Below are positions 27,497 to 35,161 of a DNA stretch of 64,000 nt, one piece after another; positions within the stretch are counted from its first letter, which is position 1, and each line of letters begins with the position of its first letter. The notes beneath the pieces were generated by a model, which ran no database searches, was not told the origin of the DNA, and saw nothing but the letters and a program-made list of their open reading frames with translations. This stretch comes from Ulvibacter algarum (GTDB lineage Bacteria > Bacteroidota > Bacteroidia > Flavobacteriales > Flavobacteriaceae): assembly GCA_947488905.1 (NCBI GenBank), contig CANLBJ010000003.1, positions 1 through 64,000 on the forward strand, written 5' to 3'. Position numbers and translations under genes: made by a program.

Positions 27497-29638
27497 TTGG
27501 TTGGGTTTGCTATAAGTATCCCTATAATTCTAGGGCTCATCTTTAATCAAATAGGTATAGGGTTAGCACTCTGTTTTGGGGCTTTCTGGAGCTCACCAAG
27601 CAACACACAAGGTAGTTTTAGACAAAAGACGCTAGGTATTTTATTCTCAGCAGCTTTAGTTACCTTGGTTAGTTTTGCTGGTTCGTATTTAAAAGTTGAC
27701 TTATGGTTGTTAATACCACTTTTAGGCCTATTTACTTTTGCTATTGCTTATATTTCTGTGTATGGATTTAGAGCATCACTCATTAGTTTTTCTGGACTAC
27801 TAGCCTTAGTCTTAGGGTTTGCACACACACCAGAAAGTCTTGCTCCTTATCAATATTCTTTGCTTATAGGTACTGGTGGTTTATGGTATTTACTTCTAGT
27901 TTATGTTGCCCACCTACTTAACCCTAAAGCACAAACAGAAGAATCGTTTTCAGAAACATTTGATCTCACCGCTACATTTTTAAAAATGCGCGCTACTCTT
28001 TTAGGAAGGCCATCAGATAGAGCTCAGCTGGTAAAACAATTACATCAAGTACAAACAGACCTTATTGAACATCACGAGACCTTGCGAGATATACTTATTT
28101 CGGCTAGAAAAACCTCTGGAAATTCTAGATACCAGAACAAACAACTACTCATCTTTATTCAATTAGTAGAAATTTTAGAAACGGCAGTAGCAAACCCTGT
28201 TGATTATAATAAATTAAATACTCTATTTGTAAAACATCCTAAGCTTAGGGGTTCTTTTCAAGAAATTATATTTGAACTTTCTAACATATTAAAGTCCTTT
28301 GCAAACAATAAAAAAAACACTAATGATATCACTTGCTCAAAGATATCTTCTCTATTAGAAACCGTTAGTTGCATTATCAAGCCTTTAGATAACCCTGAAG
28401 AACATGAAGAATATATTATTCTTCATAATTTTTTAGAATATCAACGTAAGCAATTTGAAAAACTAGAACGCATTCAATGGTTAAAAAGCAACCCAAAATT
28501 AAAACCCACAGACTATCTTGATACTGAAAAACTAAAACGATTTTTAGTGCCGCAGGATTATGATTTTAAAACAGGAGTCAGAAACTTTACATTTAAGTCT
28601 GCTATCTTCAAGCATTCATTACGCCTTTCTGTAACAATGATGGTAGGTTATCTAGTGGGTATATTATTAGAATTTCAGAACCCGTACTGGATATTACTAA
28701 CTATTATAGTTATAATGCGTCCTAGCTACGGCCTCACTAAGGCACGATCTAAAGACAGAATAATAGGCACACTTATAGGAGCAATAATCTCAGCCGGTAT
28801 TGTGCTATTTATAGATAACAATTATGTACTAGGTAGCCTTGGTATTATAACACTTGTGATAGCTTTTTCTGTAGTTCAGAAAAACTACAAAGCATCTGCA
28901 ACATTTGTCACACTTAGTGTGGTGTTTATTTATGCTATTTTGAGTCCAGATATTTTACTAGTTATTCAATATAGAATTTTTGATACAGCTATAGGTGCGG
29001 CACTTTCTTTCATGGCTATTAAGTGGCTATGGCCTGCTTGGGGTTTTCTAGAAATAAAAAAATCTATTCAGACTAGTGTGACAGCAAACACTGCTTTTTT
29101 CAATCATATCGCTACCATTTACATTGACAAAACAGCTATCTCTACTTCATATAGGTTGGCTAGAAAAAAAGCTTTTTTAGAAACTTCTAATCTTAATGCG
29201 GCTTTTCAGAGAATGGCACAAGAGCCTGTTTCAAAACAAAAAAACATAGACTCTATTTATGAACTTGTAGTGTTAAATCACACAATGCTTTCTGCACTAG
29301 CTTCATTAAGTACCTATCTACAACATCACCAAACAACACCAGCTTCAACTAGGTTTAAAGAAGGGGTAAAAGCTATTAATAAAAACCTAAATGATATTAT
29401 AAAAAGTCTTGACTCAGTCACTAAAAACAAAAATGAGGCTCTAGAAAACCAAGAAGAATTAACAGATAGCGAACAAAGGCTAATTAATTTAACTTTCAAG
29501 GATGTAGAAGAAATGATACTCACTACACCAGATCAAGAAAAAAACTATAAAGAAGCACATTTAATCTGGGAGCAATTAAGATGGCTGCATAGTATAAGTA
29601 GAAAAATGCGCAGCCTTTTGCAAAAATCTACCCTATAA
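27497..29638 (+). CDS. FUSC/YccS-type inner-membrane protein
   Basis: This 713-residue (or longer) membrane protein has two repeated membrane blocks, about residues 1-140 and 370-510, each followed by a long helical cytoplasmic part. This is the layout of the FUSC superfamily (YccS, YhfK, AaeB relatives). MVGYLVGILLEFQNPYWILLTIIVIMRPSYG and AAISFMAIKWLWPA-type segments fit. These proteins are thought to be envelope stress or efflux components; the substrate here is unknown. The start is uncertain. The frame is open upstream from 27398, and the residues just before the TTG (KFLKSTSFSNAI) look like family sequence, but there is no ATG, GTG or other TTG there. Confidence 0.85.
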   Translation: MVGFAISIPIILGLIFNQIGIGLALCFGAFWSSPSNTQGSFRQKTLGILFSAALVTLVSFAGSYLKVDLWLLIPLLGLFTFAIAYISVYGFRASLISFSGLLALVLGFAHTPESLAPYQYSLLIGTGGLWYLLLVYVAHLLNPKAQTEESFSETFDLTATFLKMRATLLGRPSDRAQLVKQLHQVQTDLIEHHETLRDILISARKTSGNSRYQNKQLLIFIQLVEILETAVANPVDYNKLNTLFVKHPKLRGSFQEIIFELSNILKSFANNKKNTNDITCSKISSLLETVSCIIKPLDNPEEHEEYIILHNFLEYQRKQFEKLERIQWLKSNPKLKPTDYLDTEKLKRFLVPQDYDFKTGVRNFTFKSAIFKHSLRLSVTMMVGYLVGILLEFQNPYWILLTIIVIMRPSYGLTKARSKDRIIGTLIGAIISAGIVLFIDNNYVLGSLGIITLVIAFSVVQKNYKASATFVTLSVVFIYAILSPDILLVIQYRIFDTAIGAALSFMAIKWLWPAWGFLEIKKSIQTSVTANTAFFNHIATIYIDKTAISTSYRLARKKAFLETSNLNAAFQRMAQEPVSKQKNIDSIYELVVLNHTMLSALASLSTYLQHHQTTPASTRFKEGVKAINKNLNDIIKSLDSVTKNKNEALENQEELTDSEQRLINLTFKDVEEMILTTPDQEKNYKEAHLIWEQLRWLHSISRKMRSLLQKSTL

Positions 29639-29670
29639 AAAAAAGGACTGGATTACTCCAGCCCCTTTTT
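29637..29670. terminator. bidirectional terminator between convergent genes
   Basis: An A-run with GGACTGG pairs with CCAGCCCC and a T-run around ATTACT (some mismatches). It begins at the FUSC gene stop and lies before the convergent gene's stop at 29704, so it can serve both strands. Confidence 0.55.
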
Positions 29671-29703
29671 CAAACCTAACTTAAATTAACCACTCTTAAT
29701 ACC

Positions 29704-30240
29704 TTATGCAACAGCAGTAGTAAATTGCTTAACTTTTTTTTCTTCGGAAATATTCATAGCATTAGACAATAGAGCCATTACTTTTCTCTTATAATCTTCA
29801 GCTACTACTAATTCTCCATTAAGCTGCATACTGTCTTCATCATTATACAACTCAATTTTATCTAGTAAATGGCCTTGTGCTTTATAAAAAAGCAAAGCAA
29901 CGCTCTCTACAATCTCATAGTTACCCTTATCAGACTTCACTCTTTTAGTTCTTTTTTCTACCTCGCAAGAAGTAACATTTAAAAGATCTACAAATTGAGT
30001 TATCTCTTCTCCTTTAATATTTTTATAGTAGTAAATAAATTTATTTTGGGCATCAAGTCCTAGTGCAAAATTACGTTCTTCCTTATGTTCAGACAGTACT
30101 CCGTTATTTTGAGACACTGCAGTAGTAAGCCCTTTATAAAGTGTTCTTGTTTGTTTTTTTGTTGATAGTATTAATAATATGATTGGTACTAATATTATTG
30201 CAAAAAGCACCGTAGCAATGATGATCATTCCTGTTTCCAT
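29704..30240 (-). CDS. single-pass membrane protein of unknown function
   Basis: The 178-residue protein has one N-terminal helix (IIIATVLFAIILVPIILLIL, about 6-25) and a soluble part of about 150 residues with mixed strands (FALGLDAQNKFIYYYKN, IVESVALLFYK). The soluble part resembles the globular domain of small membrane-anchored proteins that process their own context, but I do not recognise a named family. It has its own stop region next to the shared terminator at 29637-29670. Confidence 0.65.
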   Translation of the reverse strand: METGMIIIATVLFAIILVPIILLILSTKKQTRTLYKGLTTAVSQNNGVLSEHKEERNFALGLDAQNKFIYYYKNIKGEEITQFVDLLNVTSCEVEKRTKRVKSDKGNYEIVESVALLFYKAQGHLLDKIELYNDEDSMQLNGELVVAEDYKRKVMALLSNAMNISEEKKVKQFTTAVA

Positions 30241-30327
30241 GGTATGTTATTTTAATTGTAAATAAATGTTTTGATTTTTTAAAATTTCCGTAGAAATGCT
30301 AAAATGTAACGAAGTATCAACAATTGT

Positions 30328-30696
30328 TTACCAGTGAGAATGGAAAGGAAATAAGATTTCTTTAATGTATGCTTTACTTATAAAAGCAGAATCAGTGTAT
30401 AATAGCTTATTGAGAAAAGCCTTTTGAGAGAAACTATTTTTATGACCAAGACCAGCTTTGCTAAAAGAAGAACCTAGCGTTGGTAAAGGGAGAGTTTCTT
30501 GTTCATCTATTGAAAAAGAAACTTGTGTTACTTCTTCAAAATAAAATGAAATAGCCTTACTCGCCGAAATGTTTTCTTGATGCTGGTTTGTATTTAAAAC
30601 CTGATAATCAACAGAAGGCATAGCTTGAACACCTACCGATAATGCGATAAGTACACATGCCATAAAAAGGCTTGCTATTTTCTGAAAATCTTTCAA
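30328..30696 (-). CDS. small exported protein of unknown function
   Basis: The 122-residue protein has a signal peptide (about 1-26, ending GVQAM). The mature part has no cysteines and no recognised domain; it is Ser-rich with a C-terminal aromatic/His end (FPFHSHW). A good promoter precedes it at 30728-30755, which supports the gene being real. Confidence 0.55.
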   Translation of the reverse strand: MKDFQKIASLFMACVLIALSVGVQAMPSVDYQVLNTNQHQENISASKAISFYFEEVTQVSFSIDEQETLPLPTLGSSFSKAGLGHKNSFSQKAFLNKLLYTDSAFISKAYIKEILFPFHSHW

Positions 30697-30727
30697 GATA
30701 AATTTAATACTAGTTTAAAACTACCAA

Positions 30728-30755
30728 CAAATTTACTTACGTTTTTTTTACTCAA
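30728..30755 (-). promoter_or_regulatory. promoter for the small exported protein gene
   Basis: On the minus strand TTG (30753-30755) and TAAATTTG (30728-30735) are 17 bases apart, matching the Bacteroidota consensus. The leader would be about 25 bases. Confidence 0.6.
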
Positions 30756-30760
30756 GACGG

Positions 30761-30964
30761 TTAATTCATTAAAGTATTGTTAAAGTACAAAATGTTTATT
30801 GTCTCGGAAAAAGATTCATAATGATACAATAGCCAAGGCATAAAACCTTTAGTAGACTTATTTTCACCACTATTATGTTGAGCTAATCTCTTCTCTAAAT
30901 TACCAGTCATACCCTTATATAGACGACCGTCTATTTTGCTTTTCAAAACATAAGCATAGAACAT
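30761..30964 (-). pseudogene. truncated GIY-YIG nuclease gene (second copy)
   Basis: It encodes the GIY-YIG N-terminal part (YAYVLKSKIDGRLYKGMTGNLEKRLAQHN), nearly identical to the intact copy at 31103-31348. The match stops at 30809, after YHYESF, and an unrelated short tail (SETINILYF) follows, so the C-terminal part of the fold is lost. A longer ORF to 31045 is open, but those bases belong to the tRNA and its terminator; the real start is ATG 30964 (MFYAYVLK). It is probably a dead by-product of a tandem duplication. Confidence 0.65.
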
Positions 30965-31023
30965 AATTCTTTCTTTTAATAAAAAAAGGGTTTTGCTATG
31001 CAAAACCCTTCTAAGTGGTGACC
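30809..31023. repeat. 215-bp direct repeat, copy A
   Basis: Matches 31193-31407 with two substitutions over 215 bases. The unit covers the first part of a GIY-YIG gene, a T-run hairpin terminator and the last bases of a tRNA (GGTCACCA on the minus strand). The copies are 384 bases apart. Confidence 0.92.
30981..31010 (-). terminator. tRNA terminator hairpin, copy A
   Basis: A perfect 11-bp stem, AAGGGTTTTGC-ATA-GCAAAACCCTT, is followed by a T-run on the minus strand, five bases after the tRNA CCA end. The identical hairpin at 31365-31394 is copy B. Confidence 0.8.
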
Positions 31024-31112
31024 CAGAGAGGATTCGAACCTCCAACCGTCAGAGCCGAAACCTGCCTGCCGGCAGGCAGGTCTGATATTCTATCTAGTTG
31101 AATTACTGAGGG
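31016..31112 (-). tRNA. degenerate tRNA-Arg(UCG), split by a 20-bp palindrome
   Basis: With 31061-31080 removed, the minus strand folds as a tRNA. The D-stem is ATTC/GAAT. The anticodon stem TCAGA/TCTGA closes the 7-base loop TTTCGGC (anticodon TCG, Arg). The T-arm is GGAGG-TTCGAAT-CCTCT and the 3' side CTGGGTC-A-CCA. Defects: the first two acceptor pairs (5' CCCTCAG) do not match, the D-loop has AG where GG is expected, and the palindrome sits at the 5' edge of the anticodon loop. The upstream GIY-YIG gene ends inside the 5' end (its TAA is 31103-31105). It is probably a pseudo-tRNA unless the palindrome is removed. Confidence 0.55.
31061..31080. repeat. perfect 20-bp palindrome inserted in the tRNA
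   Basis: CCTGCCTGCCGGCAGGCAGG is its own reverse complement and far more GC-rich than its surroundings. Removing it restores a normal 7-base anticodon loop, so it reads as a clean insertion. From memory, similar palindromes occur in other flavobacterial genomes; that needs checking. Confidence 0.85.
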
Positions 31113-31348
31113 TTTTTCAACCTAGACAAGAATTCTCTACCTACACCAGATTTAAAAAATTTTTCTCGCGTTCTCGCTTCAGGTCGGGTTTCAAAAGATT
31201 CATAATGATATAATAGCCAAGGCATAAAACCTTTAGTAGACTTATTTTCACCGCTATTATGTTGAGCTAATCTCTTCTCTAAATTACCAGTCATACCCTT
31301 ATATAGACGACCGTCTATTTTGCTTTTCAAAACATAAGCATAGAACAT
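31103..31348 (-). CDS. small GIY-YIG nuclease-domain protein
   Basis: The 81-residue stand-alone GIY-YIG domain (UvrC/YhbQ-like) has YAYVLKS for the GIY strand, LYKGMTGNLEKRLAQHN for the YIG strand and catalytic Arg helix, and the C-terminal part RTREKFFKSGVGREFLSRL with the metal-binding Glu. I chose ATG 31348 (MFYAYVLK); the longer ORF to 31426 runs through a terminator hairpin and tRNA remnant. Its last codons (NPQ-stop) lie in the 5' end of the tRNA at 31016-31112. It could be a selfish endonuclease that lives beside tRNA genes. The family is firm, the role is inferred. Confidence 0.8.
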   Translation of the reverse strand: MFYAYVLKSKIDGRLYKGMTGNLEKRLAQHNSGENKSTKGFMPWLLYHYESFETRPEARTREKFFKSGVGREFLSRLKNPQ

Positions 31349-31407
31349 AATTCTTTCTTTTAATAAAAAAAGGGTTTTGCTATGCAAAACCCTTCTAAGT
31401 GGTGACC
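31193..31407. repeat. 215-bp direct repeat, copy B
   Basis: This copy contains the 5' part of the intact GIY-YIG gene, the hairpin terminator and a tRNA 3' end. It differs from copy A at two bases. Confidence 0.92.
31365..31394 (-). terminator. tRNA terminator hairpin, copy B
   Basis: Same 11-bp stem and T-run as copy A. It follows only a tRNA 3' remnant, so it has no intact gene to terminate. Confidence 0.7.
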
Positions 31408-31420
31408 TCGAAGGGACAGA
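31400..31420 (-). pseudogene. tRNA 3'-end remnant
   Basis: The minus strand reads CCCTTCGAGGTCACCA, a plausible T-stem, acceptor and CCA end. The T-loop upstream is broken and no 5' half is found. It differs from the tRNA-Arg acceptor (CTGGGTC), so it may derive from another tRNA at the same locus. Confidence 0.4.
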
Positions 31421-31498
31421 GTTCAAACTTTTTGAATGAAGATATTAACCTAATTATCTCAAAATCAATAATTATGAATAATTCAGCATCTTAATGAT

Positions 31499-33466
31499 TT
31501 AATCCCACTTCATCTTTTGCAACCTAACGGCATTTAAAATAGCGAGCAATGCTACACCCACATCTGCAAATACAGCTTCCCACATTGTGGCTAGACCACC
31601 TGCTCCCAAGATTAGAACTATAATTTTGACTCCAAAGGCTAGAACAATATTCTGCCAAACAATACCTCTTGTGGAACGTCCTATTTTTATAGCACGTGCA
31701 ATCTTCGAGGGTTGGTCATTTTGAATGATGACATCTGCGGTTTCAATAGCAACATCACTTCCAAGGCCTCCCATTGCAATTCCTACATCACTTGCTGCTA
31801 GTACTGGTGCATCGTTAATTCCATCTCCTATAAAAGCAACCTTAGTACCTGGTTGTGCTTTAAGTTTTTCTACTTCGTTGAGTTTGTCTTCTGGGAGTAA
31901 TCCTCCTTTTGCCCAGTCAATGCTTAATTCTTTGGCTACTTGCTGAGTAATGGAATCTTTATCGCCCGATAGCATAATAATTTTAGTAATACCTGACGCA
32001 CGTATTTCTTTAATGGCTTGATGAGCATCCTCTTTCAACTCATCTGCAATAGTTACATAACCAGCAAATTTACCGTCAATTCCGACCATCACTATGGATT
32101 CAACAATACTATCAGTTTCTGATGGAACGTTAATAGTGTTTGAAGTCATTAAAGCTTTGTTTCCTACCAGCACGGTTTTCCCGTTTACGGTTCCTTTCAA
32201 TCCTTTTCCTGCGATTTCAGTTACTTCGGTTGCATCATAGTCGGCACCTTCGGCCTTGTATTCCATTATGGCTTTAGCAATGGGATGAGTGGATTTCTCT
32301 TCCATTGCCATTAAGTATTTCATAAAGTCCGCTTTCGCGAAAGCGGAATCACTTATAACTTCCTTTATTTTGAACACACCTTTAGTTACCGTTCCAGTTT
32401 TATCCATCACAACGGTATTATTTTGGGTCATTGCGTCAAGAAAAGAAGCTCCCTTGAATAAAATTCCATTACGAGATGCTGCTCCCAATCCACCAAAATA
32501 TCCCAGCGGAATAGAGATTACCAATGCACAAGGACAAGAGATTACAAGAAAGATTAAAGCTCGATATAACCAGTCTCTAAAAACGTAATCATCTACAAAA
32601 AAGTAAGGAAGTAATGTGAGACCTATCGCTAAAAAAACTACAATAGGCGTATAAACACGAGCAAATTTTCTAATGAATAATTCAGTTTTAGATTTACGAG
32701 CTGTGGCATTCTGTACCATATCTAGGATACGTGCAATAGAACTGTCCTTAAACTCCTTAGTAGTTTCTACCTCAATAACTCCATCAAGATTGATACTTCC
32801 TGCAAATACAGATGCTCCTTTCTGGACTGTATCTGGTTTGCTTTCTCCGGTAAGAGCAGCGGTATTGAAAGAACCTATATCTGAAAGTAATATTCCATCA
32901 AGAGGCACTTTTTCTCCTACGCGTACTTGAATTGTTTCGCCTATTTCTACAGTTTCGGGATTTACCGAAATGAAATCGCCATTGCGATACACTAGCGCCT
33001 CATTAGGCCTTACATCTAATAGTGCTTTGATATTTCCTTTTGCTCGGTTAACCGCTGCTTGTTGAAACAATTCTCCCACTGCATAGAATAACATCACAGC
33101 CACACCTTCGGGATATTCGCCTATCGCAAATGCACCCAAAGTCGCAATGGACATTAAGAAGAATTCCGTAAAGAAATCTCCATTCTTAATACTGTTCCAT
33201 CCTTCCTTTATTACTGGAAAGCCAACAGGAATGTAGGATATAGAGTACCATACGATTCTTATCCATCCTTCAAAGAAAGGAATGGCGTCAAAATAATCAA
33301 CTGCAATACCTATCATAAGCATTACAAAGCTGAAAATCGCAGGTACATAGGTCTTGAATTTTGAGACACTTTCTGGACTGCTATGATTGTGTCCATCATC
33401 GTGACTATGCTCGCCTTGATGATTTTGAGCATCTATATCTCTTAAGTTTACTTTTTTCTTTTTCAT
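31499..33466 (-). CDS. cadA: P1B-type heavy-metal ATPase (Zn/Cd/Co type)
   Basis: This 655-residue cation-exporting P-type ATPase has the membrane CPC motif in SCPCALVIS, the phosphorylation site DKTGT, the HP motif STHPIAKAI, and GDGINDAPVLA. There is no HMA domain; instead a His/Asp-rich N-terminus (about 15-32, GEHSHDDGHNHSS) may bind metal. The C-terminal LNAVRLQKMKWD fits the Zn/Cd subgroup better than CopA. A GCTTTCGCGAAAGC palindrome adds SAFAKA near residue 377, in the phosphorylation/nucleotide-domain region. It lies 41 bases after a Fur-family gene and ends the group A operon. Confidence 0.92.
   Translation of the reverse strand: MKKKKVNLRDIDAQNHQGEHSHDDGHNHSSPESVSKFKTYVPAIFSFVMLMIGIAVDYFDAIPFFEGWIRIVWYSISYIPVGFPVIKEGWNSIKNGDFFTEFFLMSIATLGAFAIGEYPEGVAVMLFYAVGELFQQAAVNRAKGNIKALLDVRPNEALVYRNGDFISVNPETVEIGETIQVRVGEKVPLDGILLSDIGSFNTAALTGESKPDTVQKGASVFAGSINLDGVIEVETTKEFKDSSIARILDMVQNATARKSKTELFIRKFARVYTPIVVFLAIGLTLLPYFFVDDYVFRDWLYRALIFLVISCPCALVISIPLGYFGGLGAASRNGILFKGASFLDAMTQNNTVVMDKTGTVTKGVFKIKEVISDSAFAKADFMKYLMAMEEKSTHPIAKAIMEYKAEGADYDATEVTEIAGKGLKGTVNGKTVLVGNKALMTSNTINVPSETDSIVESIVMVGIDGKFAGYVTIADELKEDAHQAIKEIRASGITKIIMLSGDKDSITQQVAKELSIDWAKGGLLPEDKLNEVEKLKAQPGTKVAFIGDGINDAPVLAASDVGIAMGGLGSDVAIETADVIIQNDQPSKIARAIKIGRSTRGIVWQNIVLAFGVKIIVLILGAGGLATMWEAVFADVGVALLAILNAVRLQKMKWD
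32328..32347. repeat. palindromic element in cadA
   Basis: A complete copy, TCCGCTTTCGCGAAAGCGGA, a perfect 20-base palindrome. In frame it encodes SAFAKA between DS and DF. Confidence 0.9.
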
Positions 33467-33490
33467 AATTCAAATTTATTTTAAAATAGT

Positions 33491-33507
33491 GTGCAACGGA
33501 AGTGCAA
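33491..33507. promoter_or_regulatory. candidate operator between fur and cadA
   Basis: TGCAA occurs twice, six bases apart (TGCAACGGAAGTGCAA), just before cadA. Half-sites match the perfect TGCAA-N5-TTGCA at 40023-40037, but here they are in direct orientation, which weakens the case. Confidence 0.25.
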
Positions 33508-33924
33508 TTATCGTCCACTACATTTTTCACATATTCCTTTAAGTACCAAGTTGGCATTTTCGGCCACGTAACCATCTGGCAAATTGATATGTGGTATTTT
33601 ATGTTCTGTCAGACATACGGTCTCATCGCAATTATGGCAATGAAAATGTAAGTGTAAATCTTGTTCCAAATCGCAATTACATCCAGGTTCACATAAAGCA
33701 TATTTGGTAATACCTGTACCATCTTCTATGTGGTGTACAATTCCATTTTCTTCAAAAGTCTTTATGGTTCTGTAAAGTGTGGTACGTTCCGCTTTCGCGA
33801 AAGCGGACTCAATATCAGTTAACGCCACCGTAATCTTCTTTTCAGCCAAGTATTTATAAATCAAAATACGCATCGCCGTAGGACGTACTTGATGATTTTC
33901 TAATGTTTTTTCTATTTCTGTCAT
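33508..33924 (-). CDS. Fur-family metal-responsive repressor
   Basis: The 138-residue protein has an N-terminal winged helix ending in TTLYRTIKTFEENGIVH. The dimerisation domain holds HLHFHCHNCDET and a C-terminal ICEKC, so a structural Cys4 zinc site (CHNC, CEKC) and His/Cys sensory ligands are present. This suggests a Zur-type sensor, and its position between CzcB and CadA suggests it controls metal efflux or is itself induced by metal. A palindromic element encodes SAFAKA at residues 40-45, just before the recognition helix. The extra Cys cluster CEPGCNC (about 78-84) is unusual and may add a metal site. Confidence 0.9.
   Translation of the reverse strand: MTEIEKTLENHQVRPTAMRILIYKYLAEKKITVALTDIESAFAKAERTTLYRTIKTFEENGIVHHIEDGTGITKYALCEPGCNCDLEQDLHLHFHCHNCDETVCLTEHKIPHINLPDGYVAENANLVLKGICEKCSGR
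33788..33807. repeat. palindromic element in the fur-family gene
   Basis: Same 20-base form as in cadA. It encodes SAFAKA in the DNA-binding domain, replacing the loop before the recognition helix. Confidence 0.9.
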
Positions 33925-33935
33925 TTAATAGTTTT

Positions 33936-35159
33936 TTAATGGCTGTGCTCTGCTTCGCCTTTTTTCATCTCAGCCATTAGGTAATAGGCATTATTCATAG
34001 CATATTGCTCGTCTTTTTTATTGGGTTCCAAAAAGCTAACAGCTACCCAATCTCCATCTTTTGCTACAGTAATAATCTCTACAGGGACAAAGCTCCAGTC
34101 ATCACCTTCTCTCATTGCTTTAAACACAAAAGCTTTTTCTCCTTCAATAGATATCGCAGTTTCTGGAAATGCCATAGTAGTTGAATTATCCGTTTGGATA
34201 CGTCCTTGAATATACATTCCAGGAATGAGGTTTCCCGCCTTGTTTTCTATTTCTGCGTGCACGTGTAGTGCTTTTGGGTTTTCCTCAAAAGTTTTACTTA
34301 TCGAGTAAATTTCTGCTGTGAGTTGCTTCCCAGGAATGGATTGAACGTTGAACGTTACTTTTTGTCCCTTTTCAACTTTATAGACATCTTTTTCAAAAAC
34401 CATCAAATCTGCGTGAACGTGATGTGTGTTTACTATGTCCATTAAGTCTGTTTGTGGTTCTACATACTGACCGGTTTTTATTTCCACTTTTTGTACAAAA
34501 CCTTCAATAGGACTGCGTAACGCCACACGTTGATAAATCGTTCCATTTCTTACACCAGAAGCGTTAATATTAAGTTGCTTTAATTGTGCTTCCAGACCAT
34601 TGACCATCGCAAGAGAGGCTTTATATTCGGCTTCTGCACTTTGAAAGTTAGCACCGCTAGCTACACCAGCATCGTAAAGTGTTTTCTGTCTATCGAATGA
34701 TTTTTTGAGAAACTGACTATTACTATATGCGTTGAGATACATCGTTTGTTTCTCAATAATATTAGGATGTGATATGTAGGCAACAGCTTGTCCTTTCTTA
34801 ACTTCATCTCCTTCTATAACTTCGATAGAAACTACATTTGCTCCTATTACAGTTGTAATAGTTGCCTCATTTTGTGGTGGTACTTCTAGCTGTCCATTAG
34901 CCTCTATATAACCACTCATACTGCGCGTTTGTAATGTGTCTATAGACATTTGCAAAGTTTCGTACTGTCTTGCAGTTAACATTACTTCTTCGCCTTCAGC
35001 GTGATTTTCTTCATTATGTTCACCATCGCTATGTTTAGATTCAGATTCCGAATGTTCATCTCCTTTTTTAGACGTTTCGTTTTTTGTGTCTCCACAAGCT
35101 GTCATAGTTATAACGAGCAATAACAGCCCAATCCATTTATATATTTTTAAGTTTTTCAT
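33936..35159 (-). CDS. czcB: RND efflux periplasmic adaptor, CzcB/CusB type
   Basis: This 407-residue membrane-fusion lipoprotein has a lipobox MTACG (Cys22). It is followed by a His/Glu-rich stretch (HSESESKHSDGEHNEENHAEGEE, given here only as positions 35-58) that could bind zinc or cobalt. A barrel-sandwich/lipoyl hybrid (IEVIEGDEVKKGQAVAYI), an alpha-hairpin and beta-barrel domains follow. It starts three bases after the RND pump gene. The His-rich N-terminus and its partner point to Zn/Cd/Co rather than copper. Confidence 0.88.
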   Translation of the reverse strand: MKNLKIYKWIGLLLLVITMTACGDTKNETSKKGDEHSESESKHSDGEHNEENHAEGEEVMLTARQYETLQMSIDTLQTRSMSGYIEANGQLEVPPQNEATITTVIGANVVSIEVIEGDEVKKGQAVAYISHPNIIEKQTMYLNAYSNSQFLKKSFDRQKTLYDAGVASGANFQSAEAEYKASLAMVNGLEAQLKQLNINASGVRNGTIYQRVALRSPIEGFVQKVEIKTGQYVEPQTDLMDIVNTHHVHADLMVFEKDVYKVEKGQKVTFNVQSIPGKQLTAEIYSISKTFEENPKALHVHAEIENKAGNLIPGMYIQGRIQTDNSTTMAFPETAISIEGEKAFVFKAMREGDDWSFVPVEIITVAKDGDWVAVSFLEPNKKDEQYAMNNAYYLMAEMKKGEAEHSH

Positions 35160-35161
35160 TT

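Noticed and set aside
30965-31045. N-terminal extension of the second GIY-YIG ORF
   Set aside because: These bases are the tRNA 3' end and its terminator hairpin; the protein start is ATG 30964.
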